DNA of 64,000 nt from Ignatzschineria sp. F8392 (GTDB lineage Bacteria > Pseudomonadota > Gammaproteobacteria > Cardiobacteriales > Wohlfahrtiimonadaceae): NCBI RefSeq assembly GCF_002252045.1, contig NZ_NEFF01000001.1, positions 248,001-312,000 on the forward strand, given 5' to 3'. The notes below the pieces were generated by a model, which saw only the letters and a list, made by a program, of their open reading frames with translations, searched no databases and was not told where the DNA came from. The stretch's first letter is position 1. Each line of letters begins with the position of its first letter. Positions 15,339-24,476 of this stretch are shown here, in pieces. The position numbers and the translations under genes were made by a program.

Positions 15339-16622
15339 ATGAGTAATAAAATTAATGCATTGCGTGGAATGCACGACTGCTTACCTGCTGAAATTGGTTA
15401 TTGGCAGACAATTGAAGGACATCTCCGTTCACTCTTTGCCGAGTATGGTTATTGTGAAATTCGGACCCCGATGTTAGAAGAGACCCGTCTCTTTACACGT
15501 TCAATTGGTGAGGTGACCGATATTGTTGAGAAAGAGATGTACACATTTCCTGATCAGAGTGAAAGTTTGAGTCTCTCTTTACGCCCTGAGATGACGGCGG
15601 GAATCGTTCGTGCCGGCATTCAGCATGGACTCTTCTATAATCAGGTGCAAAAATTGTGGCAGATCGGACCTGCATTCCGTTATGAGCGTCCTCAAAAAGG
15701 GCGCTATCGTCAATTCCATCAAGCAGATGTTGAGGTTTTTGGGGTTGAAACACCGGATGTTGATGCTGAAATGTTAGCGATGTTAGCTCGCTTTTGGCAA
15801 CGACTCGGCATTGCAGATGAGGTAAAGCTTGAGATCAACTCGATGGGAACAGCGGAATCTCGTGCTCAATATCGTGAAAAATTGATCCAATACTTTGAGG
15901 GTTTCATGGATCAATTAGATGAAGATTGTAAGCGTCGTCTCTATACCAATCCTCTTCGTATTTTAGACTCAAAAAATCCTGATTTAAATGAGATTATTGC
16001 CGGAGCACCTAAACTACTAGATCATCTAGATTCTGAATCAAAAGAACATTTTGATCTGCTCTGTCAGCAGCTCGATATTTTAGGTATTCCTTATATTGTT
16101 AATCCTAGAATCGTTCGCGGTATGGATTACTACACACGTACGGTCTTTGAGTGGACGACAACAAAACTCGGTTCTCAAGGAACGGTTTGTGGCGGTGGGC
16201 GTTATGACAAGATGGTAGAAGAGTTAGGGGGCCGTTCAACGCCGGCAATCGGTTTTGGTATGGGAATGGAACGACTGATTCTTCTTTGCCAAGCTTGTGG
16301 CGTTCAGGCACAGGAATCAACACCCCTTTTAACCACGATCTTTTTGGGTGAAAAAGCAACATTACAGGGGCTCGCAATCGTTGAGTCTTTACGCAATGAG
16401 ATTGCGCATGCTGAAATTATCACCAACCTAGGGGGTGGTAGCATGAAGTCTCAGATGAAAAAAGCAGACCGTTCAGGAGCGAAATATGCTTTAATCATGG
16501 GTGAAAATGAGTTAGAGCAAGATATTGTGATCTTAAAAGATCTCAGAGAGAATGGGGCGCAAGAAGAGATTGCTCGAACAGAGTTAGCGACATTTCTCCG
16601 TGCTAAGTTAGCAGAGCGCTAA
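15339..16622 (+). CDS. hisS: Histidine-tRNA ligase
   Basis: Charges tRNA-His in the cytoplasm; class II synthetase of 427 residues, normal length. Motif 2 region FRYERPQKGRYRQFHQADVE lies at about 112-131. The histidine-specific block is IVRGMDYYTRTVFEWTT (about 258-274). Motif 3, AIGFGMGMERLILL, lies near 305-318. The C-terminal anticodon-binding domain is about 330-427. It follows rodZ closely and precedes yfgM, as in other gammaproteobacteria. Confidence 0.97.
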   Translation: MSNKINALRGMHDCLPAEIGYWQTIEGHLRSLFAEYGYCEIRTPMLEETRLFTRSIGEVTDIVEKEMYTFPDQSESLSLSLRPEMTAGIVRAGIQHGLFYNQVQKLWQIGPAFRYERPQKGRYRQFHQADVEVFGVETPDVDAEMLAMLARFWQRLGIADEVKLEINSMGTAESRAQYREKLIQYFEGFMDQLDEDCKRRLYTNPLRILDSKNPDLNEIIAGAPKLLDHLDSESKEHFDLLCQQLDILGIPYIVNPRIVRGMDYYTRTVFEWTTTKLGSQGTVCGGGRYDKMVEELGGRSTPAIGFGMGMERLILLCQACGVQAQESTPLLTTIFLGEKATLQGLAIVESLRNEIAHAEIITNLGGGSMKSQMKKADRSGAKYALIMGENELEQDIVILKDLRENGAQEEIARTELATFLRAKLAER

Positions 16623-16721
16623 GTCGGTAATATAGAGTAGATAGGATTAGATGTTAACCTATTCAAATAATTGAAGTAAACTAGAGTGATTTCTAATTTT
16701 AGATCAAAAGGTTTAGATTGA

Positions 16722-17342
16722 ATGGCTTTAAATCAATATGAAACAGATGAGCAACGTGCAGAAGTACTGATCGATTGGCTCAAGAGAAATGCGGGCTACC
16801 TCCTTCTTTTAGTGGTAGTTGTGGTCGCTTCCATCGGGGGCGTGGAATATTATAAGCATCATAAGGTGCAGAAGCTCAATGAGGCTTTTGATCGTTATGA
16901 TACCTTTTTAACAACTTATGATAACGAGCCTGTAGATCTAGGGAAGAGTGCAGTACTTATTAGTGAAAATGAGGGGGTTTATCAGATCTTCTCAGCACTT
17001 CTTTTAGCCAAAGAGGCTCATGGTGCCGGTGATTACCAAGGTGCGGAAAAATTATTAAAATCAGCTTTGACAGTAGATCTTAATGATCCTGGTTTAAAAG
17101 ATCTGATCAATTATCGTCTTGCGATTGTTCAATTTGATCAAGGAGAGGATCAGCAGGCGTTAGTGACGCTAAAAGAGATTCAATCATCAGAGTTTTTAGG
17201 TTTACGAAAAGTATTAGAGGGTGATATCTATAGCGCATTAGGTGAGATAGAAGATGCGAAGATCGCTTATGAAGAGGCTCTCAGTAGCGAAGTTGTTCCT
17301 GATGATGCGCGTGATAAATTGCATCTTTTAAGTGCTCAATAA
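16722..17342 (+). CDS. yfgM: YfgM-type SecYEG ancillary / periplasmic TPR protein
   Basis: Inner-membrane protein with a short cytoplasmic start, one membrane helix (about 25-43, YLLLLVVVVVASIGGVEYY) and a periplasmic TPR-like domain (about 70-200). In E. coli YfgM associates with the Sec translocon and the chaperone PpiD. It has 206 residues, the usual size. An AAAGG ribosome site lies upstream. The order hisS-yfgM-bamB-der is conserved and is the main support beyond topology. Confidence 0.88.
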   Translation: MALNQYETDEQRAEVLIDWLKRNAGYLLLLVVVVVASIGGVEYYKHHKVQKLNEAFDRYDTFLTTYDNEPVDLGKSAVLISENEGVYQIFSALLLAKEAHGAGDYQGAEKLLKSALTVDLNDPGLKDLINYRLAIVQFDQGEDQQALVTLKEIQSSEFLGLRKVLEGDIYSALGEIEDAKIAYEEALSSEVVPDDARDKLHLLSAQ

Positions 17343-17369
17343 TCAATCCTCGATAGGACTCTAAGCAAT

Positions 17370-18515
17370 ATGAAAAAAATCATTACAACCTTGATCATAT
17401 CATTAGTGATTGCTGGCTGTGCCGGCGGTCTTCGTGGTAAAAGTAACTTGACGCCACCCACTGAGTTGGATTTAACGGTGCCGGCAACTTTAGTGAGCCA
17501 GAATTGGCACATTAAAACAGGTAGCCAAACCCCAAAAGAGAGTAATCTTCGCTTCTATATTGCCGATGATGGTTTAGGTACACTCTATATCGCCGGACAA
17601 AAAGGGGTTGTGACTGCTATCGATCGTCATAATGGACAAAAGCGATGGGAAGTTAAGACGCAATCTCCTCTCTATACCGGGGTTAGTTATAGTCAAGGCA
17701 TTCTCTTAGTCGGAACGCAAGATGGGCATATAGAGGCACTTTCAGCTTCCAATGGTGCGCAAGTTTGGCGTCAAAAACTGTTAGGTGTTCCTGCTGTTCC
17801 TCCTGTCGGAAATGGTCAATTAGCGATTGTACGAACCCTCTTTGGTGCGGTAGAGTCATTTAATCTGCAAGATGGTAGTGAGGAGTGGGCTTACCTCTTC
17901 CCACGCTCAGAGTTTTCGGTTCGAGGTGCAGCGCCTCCGACATTCCTCAATGGTAATATCTTAATTGCCGGCGATACGGGTACACTCTCTTTAATTAATG
18001 CCGAAACAGGAGCTGAGATCTGGAGTAGAGTTCTTAGTCAGCCTCAAAATGGTAGCTATATGGGGGGATTGCGAGATGTTGATGCCGCGATTATTGTCTC
18101 GCCACAGCGGATCTTTGTGGGACAATATTTAGCAGGTGTTACAGCTTTAACGCATGATGGCCGTAAGTTATGGCAAGCAGGTAAAGGCGTCTATGCGGGG
18201 CTTGCTTATACCGGTGAGAGTGTGATCTCTGTAGAGAGAGATAGTACAATTCAAGCATTGAATGCTCAAAATGGAGCATCAGTGTGGCAAAACCTCGATT
18301 TAAGAGGGCGCAATTTAACGAAGCCTGTGATCGTGCGAAATCGTATTGTTGTAGGTGATTTTGAAGGATATGTCCATGTTATTGATGCAACAACAGGAAT
18401 ACTTCAAGGCACTACAAAAGTAGGGTCAACAGGATTTTTATGGGATATTAGAGAGATCGATGGCAGTGTCTATCTGCTCGATTATTCAGGTACACTTTAT
18501 AAAGTTTCGATATAA
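17370..18515 (+). CDS. bamB: Outer-membrane assembly lipoprotein BamB
   Basis: Beta-propeller lipoprotein of the BAM complex, which folds outer-membrane proteins. 381 residues. The lipoprotein signal ends at Cys17 (LVIAGC). PQQ-like propeller blades recur: GQKGVVTAIDRHNGQKRWEV, GHIEALSASNGAQVWRQKL, GTLSLINAETGAEIWSR, STIQALNAQNGASVWQN and GYVHVIDATTG, the last ending near 350. It begins 27 bases after yfgM and is followed by der, the standard arrangement. Confidence 0.95.
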   Translation: MKKIITTLIISLVIAGCAGGLRGKSNLTPPTELDLTVPATLVSQNWHIKTGSQTPKESNLRFYIADDGLGTLYIAGQKGVVTAIDRHNGQKRWEVKTQSPLYTGVSYSQGILLVGTQDGHIEALSASNGAQVWRQKLLGVPAVPPVGNGQLAIVRTLFGAVESFNLQDGSEEWAYLFPRSEFSVRGAAPPTFLNGNILIAGDTGTLSLINAETGAEIWSRVLSQPQNGSYMGGLRDVDAAIIVSPQRIFVGQYLAGVTALTHDGRKLWQAGKGVYAGLAYTGESVISVERDSTIQALNAQNGASVWQNLDLRGRNLTKPVIVRNRIVVGDFEGYVHVIDATTGILQGTTKVGSTGFLWDIREIDGSVYLLDYSGTLYKVSI

Positions 18516-18557
18516 ATACGATATTTTGATTCGATATTAATTAGTATAAGGGAAAGG

Positions 18558-19958
18558 ATGTCACAACCACTTATTGCGCTAGTAGGGCGTCCCAATGTAG
18601 GAAAATCGACAATTTTTAATGCATTAACGCGAACAAGAGATGCGTTAGTTGCCGATCAACCTGGTTTAACTCGTGATCGCCAATATGGTGAAGGGCGAGT
18701 AGGTGATCGTCCCTATAATGTATTGGATACCGGTGGATTATCAGGTGATGATAATCAGATGGATAATCTCATTGCAGAACAGGTCTGGATTGCCACTGAA
18801 GAAGCAGATCTTATCTTCTTTATTGTTGATGGTCGGGCAGGTGTTACGGCTTTTGATGAGCAGATCGCAGATCGACTTCGGAGAATGGGAAAGCCGGTCA
18901 TTGTTGTTGTTAATAAGGCTGAGGGTATTTTACCTGAAGTTATTGTCGGTGAGTTTTACTCATTAGGTTTAGGGGAGCCTATTGCTATTTCGGCCTCCCA
19001 TAATCAAGGTTTATATGAGTTACTTCATCGCGCTTATGAGGAGATTGAATTTCCTGAGGCTGTTGTCTCTGAAGAGATTCAAGATGATATTATCCGTTTG
19101 GCGGTCTTCGGTCGTCCTAATGCCGGGAAATCGACTCTCATTAATCAGATGGTGGGAGAAGAGCGTGTTTTAGCCTCTGATGTGCCGGGAACAACGCGAG
19201 ATAGTATTGAAATTCCATTTACAGCTTATGATCGAGAATTTATTCTCATCGATACTGCGGGGATTCGTCGCCGTAGTCGTGTCACTGATATGATCGAGAA
19301 GTTTAGCGTTATCAAGAGTTTAGATGCTCTTGAGAAAGCGAATGTTATCGTCTTTGTCTTTGATGCTAAAGAGGGATTATCGGATCAAGATGCGACCCTT
19401 TTAGGAGCTGTTTTAGAAGCTGGTAAAGCGCTTGTTCTTGCGGTTAATAAATGGGATTCGCTCGATGAAGATGAGAAGAGTTGGGTTCAACAAGATTTTG
19501 CGAGACGTTTTGCCTTTATCGATTTTACGGAGCCGCTCTTTATCTCTGCGCTGAAAGGACAGGGAGTACGTCAAGTGATCCGTCAAGCGATCGAGGTATT
19601 TGATCAATCGATGCGTGAATTCTCTACAAATGAGCTCTCTAATATTTTAGAGTATGCTGTTCATGCGCATCAGCCACCGATGGATAAAGGATATGCACCG
19701 AAGTTGCGTTATGCGCACCAAGGGGGCAAAAATCCATTGAAGATCATTATTCACGGTAATCGGACTCAATATGTTAAAGATAGCTACACTCGTTATCTTA
19801 GCAATATGTTCCGTGAGCAGCTTGAGATTGTCGGAACCCCGGTTCGTATCCTCTATCGTACTAATGAGAATCCTTATGCAAATCGTCCAGGAAAAACCAC
19901 AGAGATTCGTGGAAGTGCGAAGCGTAAACGCAAATTAGAGCGAGCAAAAGAGAAATAA
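18558..19958 (+). CDS. der: Ribosome assembly GTPase Der (EngA)
   Basis: Double-domain GTPase needed for 50S subunit maturation; 466 residues. First G domain: GRPNVGKST (9-17 region), DTGG, NKAEG. Second G domain begins near 175: GRPNAGKST, DTAGIRRRS, NKWD. A C-terminal KH-like domain (about 355-440) and a basic tail (KRKRKLERAKEK) complete it. GGAAAGG precedes the ATG. A bidirectional terminator lies downstream. Confidence 0.97.
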   Translation: MSQPLIALVGRPNVGKSTIFNALTRTRDALVADQPGLTRDRQYGEGRVGDRPYNVLDTGGLSGDDNQMDNLIAEQVWIATEEADLIFFIVDGRAGVTAFDEQIADRLRRMGKPVIVVVNKAEGILPEVIVGEFYSLGLGEPIAISASHNQGLYELLHRAYEEIEFPEAVVSEEIQDDIIRLAVFGRPNAGKSTLINQMVGEERVLASDVPGTTRDSIEIPFTAYDREFILIDTAGIRRRSRVTDMIEKFSVIKSLDALEKANVIVFVFDAKEGLSDQDATLLGAVLEAGKALVLAVNKWDSLDEDEKSWVQQDFARRFAFIDFTEPLFISALKGQGVRQVIRQAIEVFDQSMREFSTNELSNILEYAVHAHQPPMDKGYAPKLRYAHQGGKNPLKIIIHGNRTQYVKDSYTRYLSNMFREQLEIVGTPVRILYRTNENPYANRPGKTTEIRGSAKRKRKLERAKEK

Positions 19959-20080
19959 TAGAAATAATATAATAGAAGCAGGATAAGAGAAGCTAGAAGA
20001 GAAGTCAGAAGAGAAAATGGATCGATTCGTGAATCTCCATCTCTTATTAAGATTTTTGCTTAACCTCATTATTATAGAAT

Positions 20081-20110
20081 TTATCATTATTTATCATTAT
20101 TTATCATTAA
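20081..20110. repeat. 10-bp tandem repeat, 3 units
   Basis: TTATCATTAT / TTATCATTAT / TTATCATTAA, running into the terminator stem. The stretch 19985-20030 before it is an imperfect AGAAGAGAAG-rich array. Confidence 0.8.
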
Positions 20111-20143
20111 AAAGGTCATAACGTTAAATGTTATGACCTTTTT
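20109..20143. terminator. Bidirectional rho-independent terminator
   Basis: AAAAAGGTCATAAC pairs with GTTATGACCTTTTT around a 7-base loop. T-runs exist on both strands. It separates der from the convergent lipoprotein gene. Confidence 0.9.
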
Positions 20144-20197
20144 CATTTGTGCGCTTTACTGTGTAGTGAGCCAAGTAGTGAGCTAAATGGTGATCAC

Positions 20198-20617
20198 TTA
20201 TCCAATTGTTAATTGCCAAAATCCCGTATGATCTTTTGTGAGTACTAGTGTATCGAATTGATAATCGCCATCATTGTAATAGAGGGTATAGCGGACAATA
20301 GCCCGATCCTTTTCACTGTTATATTCAATGGTATGATACTCAATTTTATTAATTCCCCCCTTTTCTTGAATATTGAGTGCAAGATCGGTGAAAATAATTG
20401 TTAGAATTTCATATGCTTCTGCCTCTGCTTCAGGATCTTTTAGTTTCTCTTCAAGATTGAAAAGGGAGAGAAGCTCGGGATAATTCTGCTGGTTGAGGGA
20501 TTCATAGAAGAGTTGAATACTCTCTTCAGGAGAGTGGGAGGGAGTACATGCTGCAATTAGAAGAGTCAATCCCACTATGGATGTGCGTAATAAAATTTTT
20601 AATCTATGAAACATCAT
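20198..20617 (-). CDS. Small DUF4878-like lipoprotein
   Basis: 139 residues: a lipoprotein signal (TLLIAAC, Cys24) and a compact alpha/beta domain starting SPEESIQLFYESLNQQNYPELLS, which resembles NTF2/DUF4878-type lipoproteins. The C-terminal DGDYQFDTLVLTKDHTGFWQL fits that fold. The function is unknown; members are thought to sit in the envelope. It has its own transcript, converging on der. Confidence 0.75.
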   Translation of the reverse strand: MMFHRLKILLRTSIVGLTLLIAACTPSHSPEESIQLFYESLNQQNYPELLSLFNLEEKLKDPEAEAEAYEILTIIFTDLALNIQEKGGINKIEYHTIEYNSEKDRAIVRYTLYYNDGDYQFDTLVLTKDHTGFWQLTIG

Positions 20618-20770
20618 AAGCCTTAAAGGAGATTGGAGCTAAGAGCAGATTATAGCAGAAGTGAATGATAGATTTGTGGAATAGGAGATATCTGCCGGGT
20701 GCGAAAATGAATTGAGCCATCGTTTATTGCGATCAGCGGAATACTCACTATTAAGAAAGAAGAGCACTAA

Positions 20771-20801
20771 GAAAAAAAGATCACCTCACTAAGGTGATCT
20801 T
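20771..20801 (-). terminator. Rho-independent terminator after tex
   Basis: On the minus strand AAGATCACCT pairs with AGGTGATCTT and is followed by a run of seven T. It lies about 100 bases beyond the tex stop. Confidence 0.88.
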
Positions 20802-20904
20802 CTCTCTTGTGTGATCTCTTTATAGATATATCCATTACTCGATGCTTTTAATATATCTTTTGTTATCAACGGTTAATTAACAGTCGTTGATTAACAGCTA
20901 TTGA

Positions 20905-23265
20905 TCAACGTTTTTTCAGAGATTTTAAAGCATCGGCAAAAGGATTATTGCTGATTGATCCGCCTCTATTTTGTGAATCACGATCTCTGTTGCGATTTCT
21001 GCTTCCTTGATGATTTCTTGCGCTATTTTCTCGTGAGTGACTTGTTCGGTGGGTATCGGTATCGGAGGTGTGATTCTCCCCTTGTGGAAGTGGATCATTC
21101 ATCCGCATCGAGAGCCCAATTCGTTTTCTTGGAATATCAACCTCTAATACTTTTACCTCAACAACATCCCCCACTTTGACCACTTCATGGGGATCTTTAA
21201 CAAAACGATCTGCTAACGCACTGATATGAACCAATCCATCTTGGTGGACTCCAATATCAACAAAAGCCCCAAAGTTTGCCACGTTAGTCACAACGCCTTC
21301 CAATTTCATTCCTGGCTTGAGATCTTTCAGTTCAGAGACATCTTCTCTAAATTGAGCGGTAATAAATTCAGGGCGAGGATCGCGTCCCGGCTTTTCAAGC
21401 TCTGCTAAGATATCCTCAACAGTGGGAAGACCAAATTTTTCACAGACATAATCTTGAGGATTAAGCCCCTTAAGAAAAGTACTATTACCAATAATCTCTT
21501 CTAATTTTTTACCACTTTTTTGGAGAATTCTCTCTACGACAGGATAAGCTTCAGGGTGAACTGCGGAGATATCGAGGGGATGATCTCCTCTAATCCGTAG
21601 AAATCCGGCGGCAAGTTCAAATGTTTTGGGGCCTAAGCGGGGAACTTTTTTGAGTTGAGCGCGATTTTTGAAAGGACCATTTTCATCACGATAAGCGACA
21701 ATATTGTACGCAGTGGTGCTATTGAGACCGGATACTTTTGCAAGAAGCTCTGTGGATGCTGTATTCGCATCAACACCGACGGCGTTAACACAATCTTCCA
21801 CAACACTTTCGAGCATGCGATTGAGTTGTACTTGATTAACATCATGCTGATATTGCCCAACACCGATCGCTTTTGGTTCGATCTTAACTAATTCGGCAAG
21901 GGGATCTTGGAGACGTCTAGCGATCGAAACTGCTCCACGTAGAGAGACATCAAGATCGGGGAACTCTTTTGCTGCTGTTTCAGATGCTGAGTAGACCGAT
22001 GCTCCCGCTTCACTTGTGACCACTTTATTGAGCTTAGAAAATTGCTTGCAGAGCTCAGCTGCTAATTTATCTGTTTCACGCGATGCCGTACCATTGCCGA
22101 TAGAGATCAGTTGAGGATTATATTTTGTGACAAGCTGTGCAAGTATCTCTAAGGATTGAGTCCAGCGATTGTGGGGTGCATGTGGATAGATCGTCGCAGT
22201 TTCTAATAATTTCCCAGTGCGATCGACAACAGCGACTTTACATCCTGTCCGAAGGCCGGGATCGATTCCTAAAATCGCTTTCTCTCCGGCAGGAGAGGCG
22301 AGGAGAAGATCTTTTAAATTACGCGCAAAAACGGCAATCGCTTCTGTCTCTGCCGCTTCACGCATCTGGTTGATCAACTCTAAAGAGAGGGAGAGATGTA
22401 ATTTGGCTCTCCAGCTAAGGCGGATTGTCTCTTTAAGCCAAGGATGTGGCGCAGTGAGCGCTAATTGATCGGTGATTATTTGAAGGGGCACCTCTTCTAG
22501 TAATTCCGGCAGTTTGAGGTTGAGCTGTAAAATATCTTCATTTCTTCCTCGAAGAAGTGCTAAAGCCCGATGAGAAGGAATTTTGTGAATCGGTTCTTGA
22601 AACTGAAAGTAATCTTTATAATTGTTCCCAAGCTCCTCTTTTCCAGCTTGAACTTGCGCATGAAGCTCTCCCTCTTTCCAGAGATAGTGACGAAGTTCTC
22701 CTAGAAGTTCAGCATTTTCAGAGATTCTTTCAATGAGAATAAAACGAGCACCATCGAGGACCGCTTTATGATCGGCAAAACCATGATCAGGATTGAGATA
22801 GGGCGCAGCGAGCGCTTCAATATCGAGATCGGAATCATTATTTAATGTGAGAAGTTGATCTGCTAAGGGCTCAATGCCGGCTTCAATGGCAATCTGTGCA
22901 CGGGTTCTTCGCTTAGGGCGATAGGGAAGATAGAGATCTTCAAGTGCCATTTTAGTCTCGGCATCGTTAATCTTTTTGCGAAGATCATCACTCAATTTAT
23001 CCTGCTCTAAAATGGAGTTGAGGATGGTCTCTCTTCTCGCATTGAGCTCGCGAAGGTAGATTAAACGCTCTTCAAGATTACGTAGCTGTGTATCATCTAA
23101 GCCGCCTGTAACCTCTTTACGATAACGGGCAATAAAGGGAACCGTTGCACCCTCATCAAGTAGCTTAATCGCGGCTGATACCTGTGCCTCTTTAGCATTG
23201 ATATCGGTGGCGATAATAGTGGGTAGTGCTGCGAAATGGGCTTGCATATCTGCCTGAATCGTCAT
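20905..23265 (-). CDS. tex: Transcription accessory protein Tex
   Basis: RNA-binding protein of the Tex/YhgF family with roles in transcription and stress or toxin regulation. I chose ATG 23265 (786 residues): AAGGAG at 23275-23280 is nine bases from it but only three from the TTG at 23271. Domains: N-terminal HTH-like region (about 1-200), YqgF/RNase H-like domain with ILGIDPGLRTGCKVAVVD (about 330-350), helix-hairpin-helix repeats (about 490-560, LLAKVSGLNSTTAYNIV and LKKVPRLGPKTFELAAGFL), and an S1 domain (about 640-715). The tail is Arg/Asn/Ser-rich (RNRNRDRDSQNRGG), a low-complexity extension. Confidence 0.95.
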   Translation of the reverse strand: MTIQADMQAHFAALPTIIATDINAKEAQVSAAIKLLDEGATVPFIARYRKEVTGGLDDTQLRNLEERLIYLRELNARRETILNSILEQDKLSDDLRKKINDAETKMALEDLYLPYRPKRRTRAQIAIEAGIEPLADQLLTLNNDSDLDIEALAAPYLNPDHGFADHKAVLDGARFILIERISENAELLGELRHYLWKEGELHAQVQAGKEELGNNYKDYFQFQEPIHKIPSHRALALLRGRNEDILQLNLKLPELLEEVPLQIITDQLALTAPHPWLKETIRLSWRAKLHLSLSLELINQMREAAETEAIAVFARNLKDLLLASPAGEKAILGIDPGLRTGCKVAVVDRTGKLLETATIYPHAPHNRWTQSLEILAQLVTKYNPQLISIGNGTASRETDKLAAELCKQFSKLNKVVTSEAGASVYSASETAAKEFPDLDVSLRGAVSIARRLQDPLAELVKIEPKAIGVGQYQHDVNQVQLNRMLESVVEDCVNAVGVDANTASTELLAKVSGLNSTTAYNIVAYRDENGPFKNRAQLKKVPRLGPKTFELAAGFLRIRGDHPLDISAVHPEAYPVVERILQKSGKKLEEIIGNSTFLKGLNPQDYVCEKFGLPTVEDILAELEKPGRDPRPEFITAQFREDVSELKDLKPGMKLEGVVTNVANFGAFVDIGVHQDGLVHISALADRFVKDPHEVVKVGDVVEVKVLEVDIPRKRIGLSMRMNDPLPQGENHTSDTDTHRTSHSRENSARNHQGSRNRNRDRDSQNRGGSISNNPFADALKSLKKR

Positions 23266-23393
23266 TAACAAGAACTCCTTCTGCTCAAAAGTAATGAAAA
23301 AGAGCTCTATTATATCGTGATTTACTACTAGGAGCGTATCGCTTTACGTTTAAAGTAAAGATTCGAGTAATTGTTAGACATAATTATCTTATA

Positions 23394-23448
23394 TCAATAT
23401 TGAATCAATATTGGGTCAATCGTGGATCAATAGTGGATTAAGATTGGA
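23394..23448. repeat. 11-bp tandem repeat, 5 units
   Basis: TCAATATTGAA / TCAATATTGGG / TCAATCGTGGA / TCAATAGTGGA / TTAAGATTGGA. Register is kept without gaps while sequence drifts along the array. Confidence 0.82.
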
Positions 23449-23511
23449 TAGATTGTTGCACTTATTATGCGCTCTAATAGGATAGTAGATGTAATAAGGA
23501 GAGACTCTGAC

Positions 23512-23541
23512 ATTACTTCTGATATTACTTCTGATATTACT
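23512..23541. repeat. 12-bp tandem repeat, 2.5 units
   Basis: ATTACTTCTGAT / ATTACTTCTGAT / ATTACT. The sequence just upstream (ACTCTGAC) looks like a further decayed unit. Confidence 0.75.
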
Positions 23542-23692
23542 CAATGTATGGATCAATCGATGTCGCTTCTTAGGGGTGAGAATTTTTCTCCATGAAAAGA
23601 TCTATGCTAAACTGACAAAAATTAAAAAACGTAAAATCGATCTTTCAATAGCGAAAGCATCAGGATCGATATGCGAAGAATAGGAAGAAATA

Positions 23693-24274
23693 ATGAGTAG
23701 AAAAAAGATAGAGATGATCACCATTCTCCTATGCCTTATGGGGAGCTTTCTCTTCGGTGTGACATTCGCAGCGGAAAAGGCAAAAAAAGGGGCAATGGAG
23801 AAGGATCATAGTGTTCAGCGAGTATCTCAGCCAATTTTAGGACGTTATGAACGTGTCAAAATTGATGAGTTAGGTGGCAAAACTATTAAAGCAAAAATTG
23901 ATACCGGTGCTTATACCGCCTCTTTGAATGCAATTGATATTGAGTATTATCAGAAAGATGGGGAAGATTGGGTTCGCTTTACGCCTGTTGTTGATGATAA
24001 GCCTCTACAGACACAAACACTTCCCTTAGTTAAAATTTCTCGAATTAAACAGCGAGCAGAGGAGGGGGATGATAGCGATGATATTGCATCTGCGAAGCGT
24101 CCTGTTGTGGCAATGACAATCTGTATTGGTGATCAAAAGGCAGTGATTGATGTCAACTTAACTAATCGCGGTCATTTCAATTACCCTCTTTTGATTGGTG
24201 CAAAAGCTTTAAGAGAGCTCAATGCTCTAGTTGATGCTGGAAAACGCTATATTGCGCCGGCAGATTGTGATTAA
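23693..24274 (+). CDS. Retropepsin-like 'ATP-dependent zinc protease' family protein (PF05618-type)
   Basis: 193 residues with an N-terminal signal segment (about 1-26, ending VTFAA), so it is probably periplasmic. The core is a retropepsin-like single-domain fold: AKIDTGAYTASLNA places the catalytic-type Asp-Thr-Gly at 70-72, and HFNYPLLIGAKALRE (about 164-178) is the second conserved block. The family name 'Zn-protease' is historical; by sequence it is an aspartic protease-like protein. It opens a three-gene set with the 7TM-transglutaminase-like protein and the ATP-grasp ligase, a combination known from other proteobacteria. An acidic insert EEGDDSDDIAS (about 122-132) is unusual. Confidence 0.85.
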   Translation: MSRKKIEMITILLCLMGSFLFGVTFAAEKAKKGAMEKDHSVQRVSQPILGRYERVKIDELGGKTIKAKIDTGAYTASLNAIDIEYYQKDGEDWVRFTPVVDDKPLQTQTLPLVKISRIKQRAEEGDDSDDIASAKRPVVAMTICIGDQKAVIDVNLTNRGHFNYPLLIGAKALRELNALVDAGKRYIAPADCD

Positions 24275-24335
24275 TTGACCTATTGTCAATTGATCAACTT
24301 TATCTATTTAAGCCATCTATTTAAACTAGCTATTT

Positions 24336-24371
24336 AAAAAGTAATTTAAAAAGTAATTTAAAAAGTAATTT
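24336..24371. repeat. 12-bp tandem repeat, 3 perfect units
   Basis: AAAAAGTAATTT three times without mismatch. The core AAGTAATTT recurs as a separate 9-bp array at 48331-48366. Confidence 0.9.
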
Positions 24372-24373
24372 AC

Positions 24374-24403
24374 TTAATAGTATTTAATAGCACTTAATAG
24401 TGA
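24374..24403. repeat. 10-bp tandem repeat, 3 units
   Basis: TTAATAGTAT / TTAATAGCAC / TTAATAGTGA, directly after the preceding array. Confidence 0.82.
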
Positions 24404-24412
24404 TCGATTTAA

Positions 24413-24457
24413 TTATTACTGATTGAGTTGTTACTGATTTAGTCGTTACCGATTCGC
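24413..24457. repeat. 15-bp tandem repeat, 3 units
   Basis: TTATTACTGATTGAG / TTGTTACTGATTTAG / TCGTTACCGATTCGC. It ends just before the AAGGAAAG ribosome site of the next gene. Confidence 0.82.
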
Positions 24458-24476
24458 CAAATAAGGAAAGTCTCCA

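Larger units (their letters stand above)
23266..23692. other. Divergent intergenic region between tex and the retropepsin-like gene
   Basis: About 425 bases holding two tandem arrays (23394-23448 and 23512-23541). Promoters in both directions are expected; I could not fix them. No RNA gene is seen. Confidence 0.5.
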
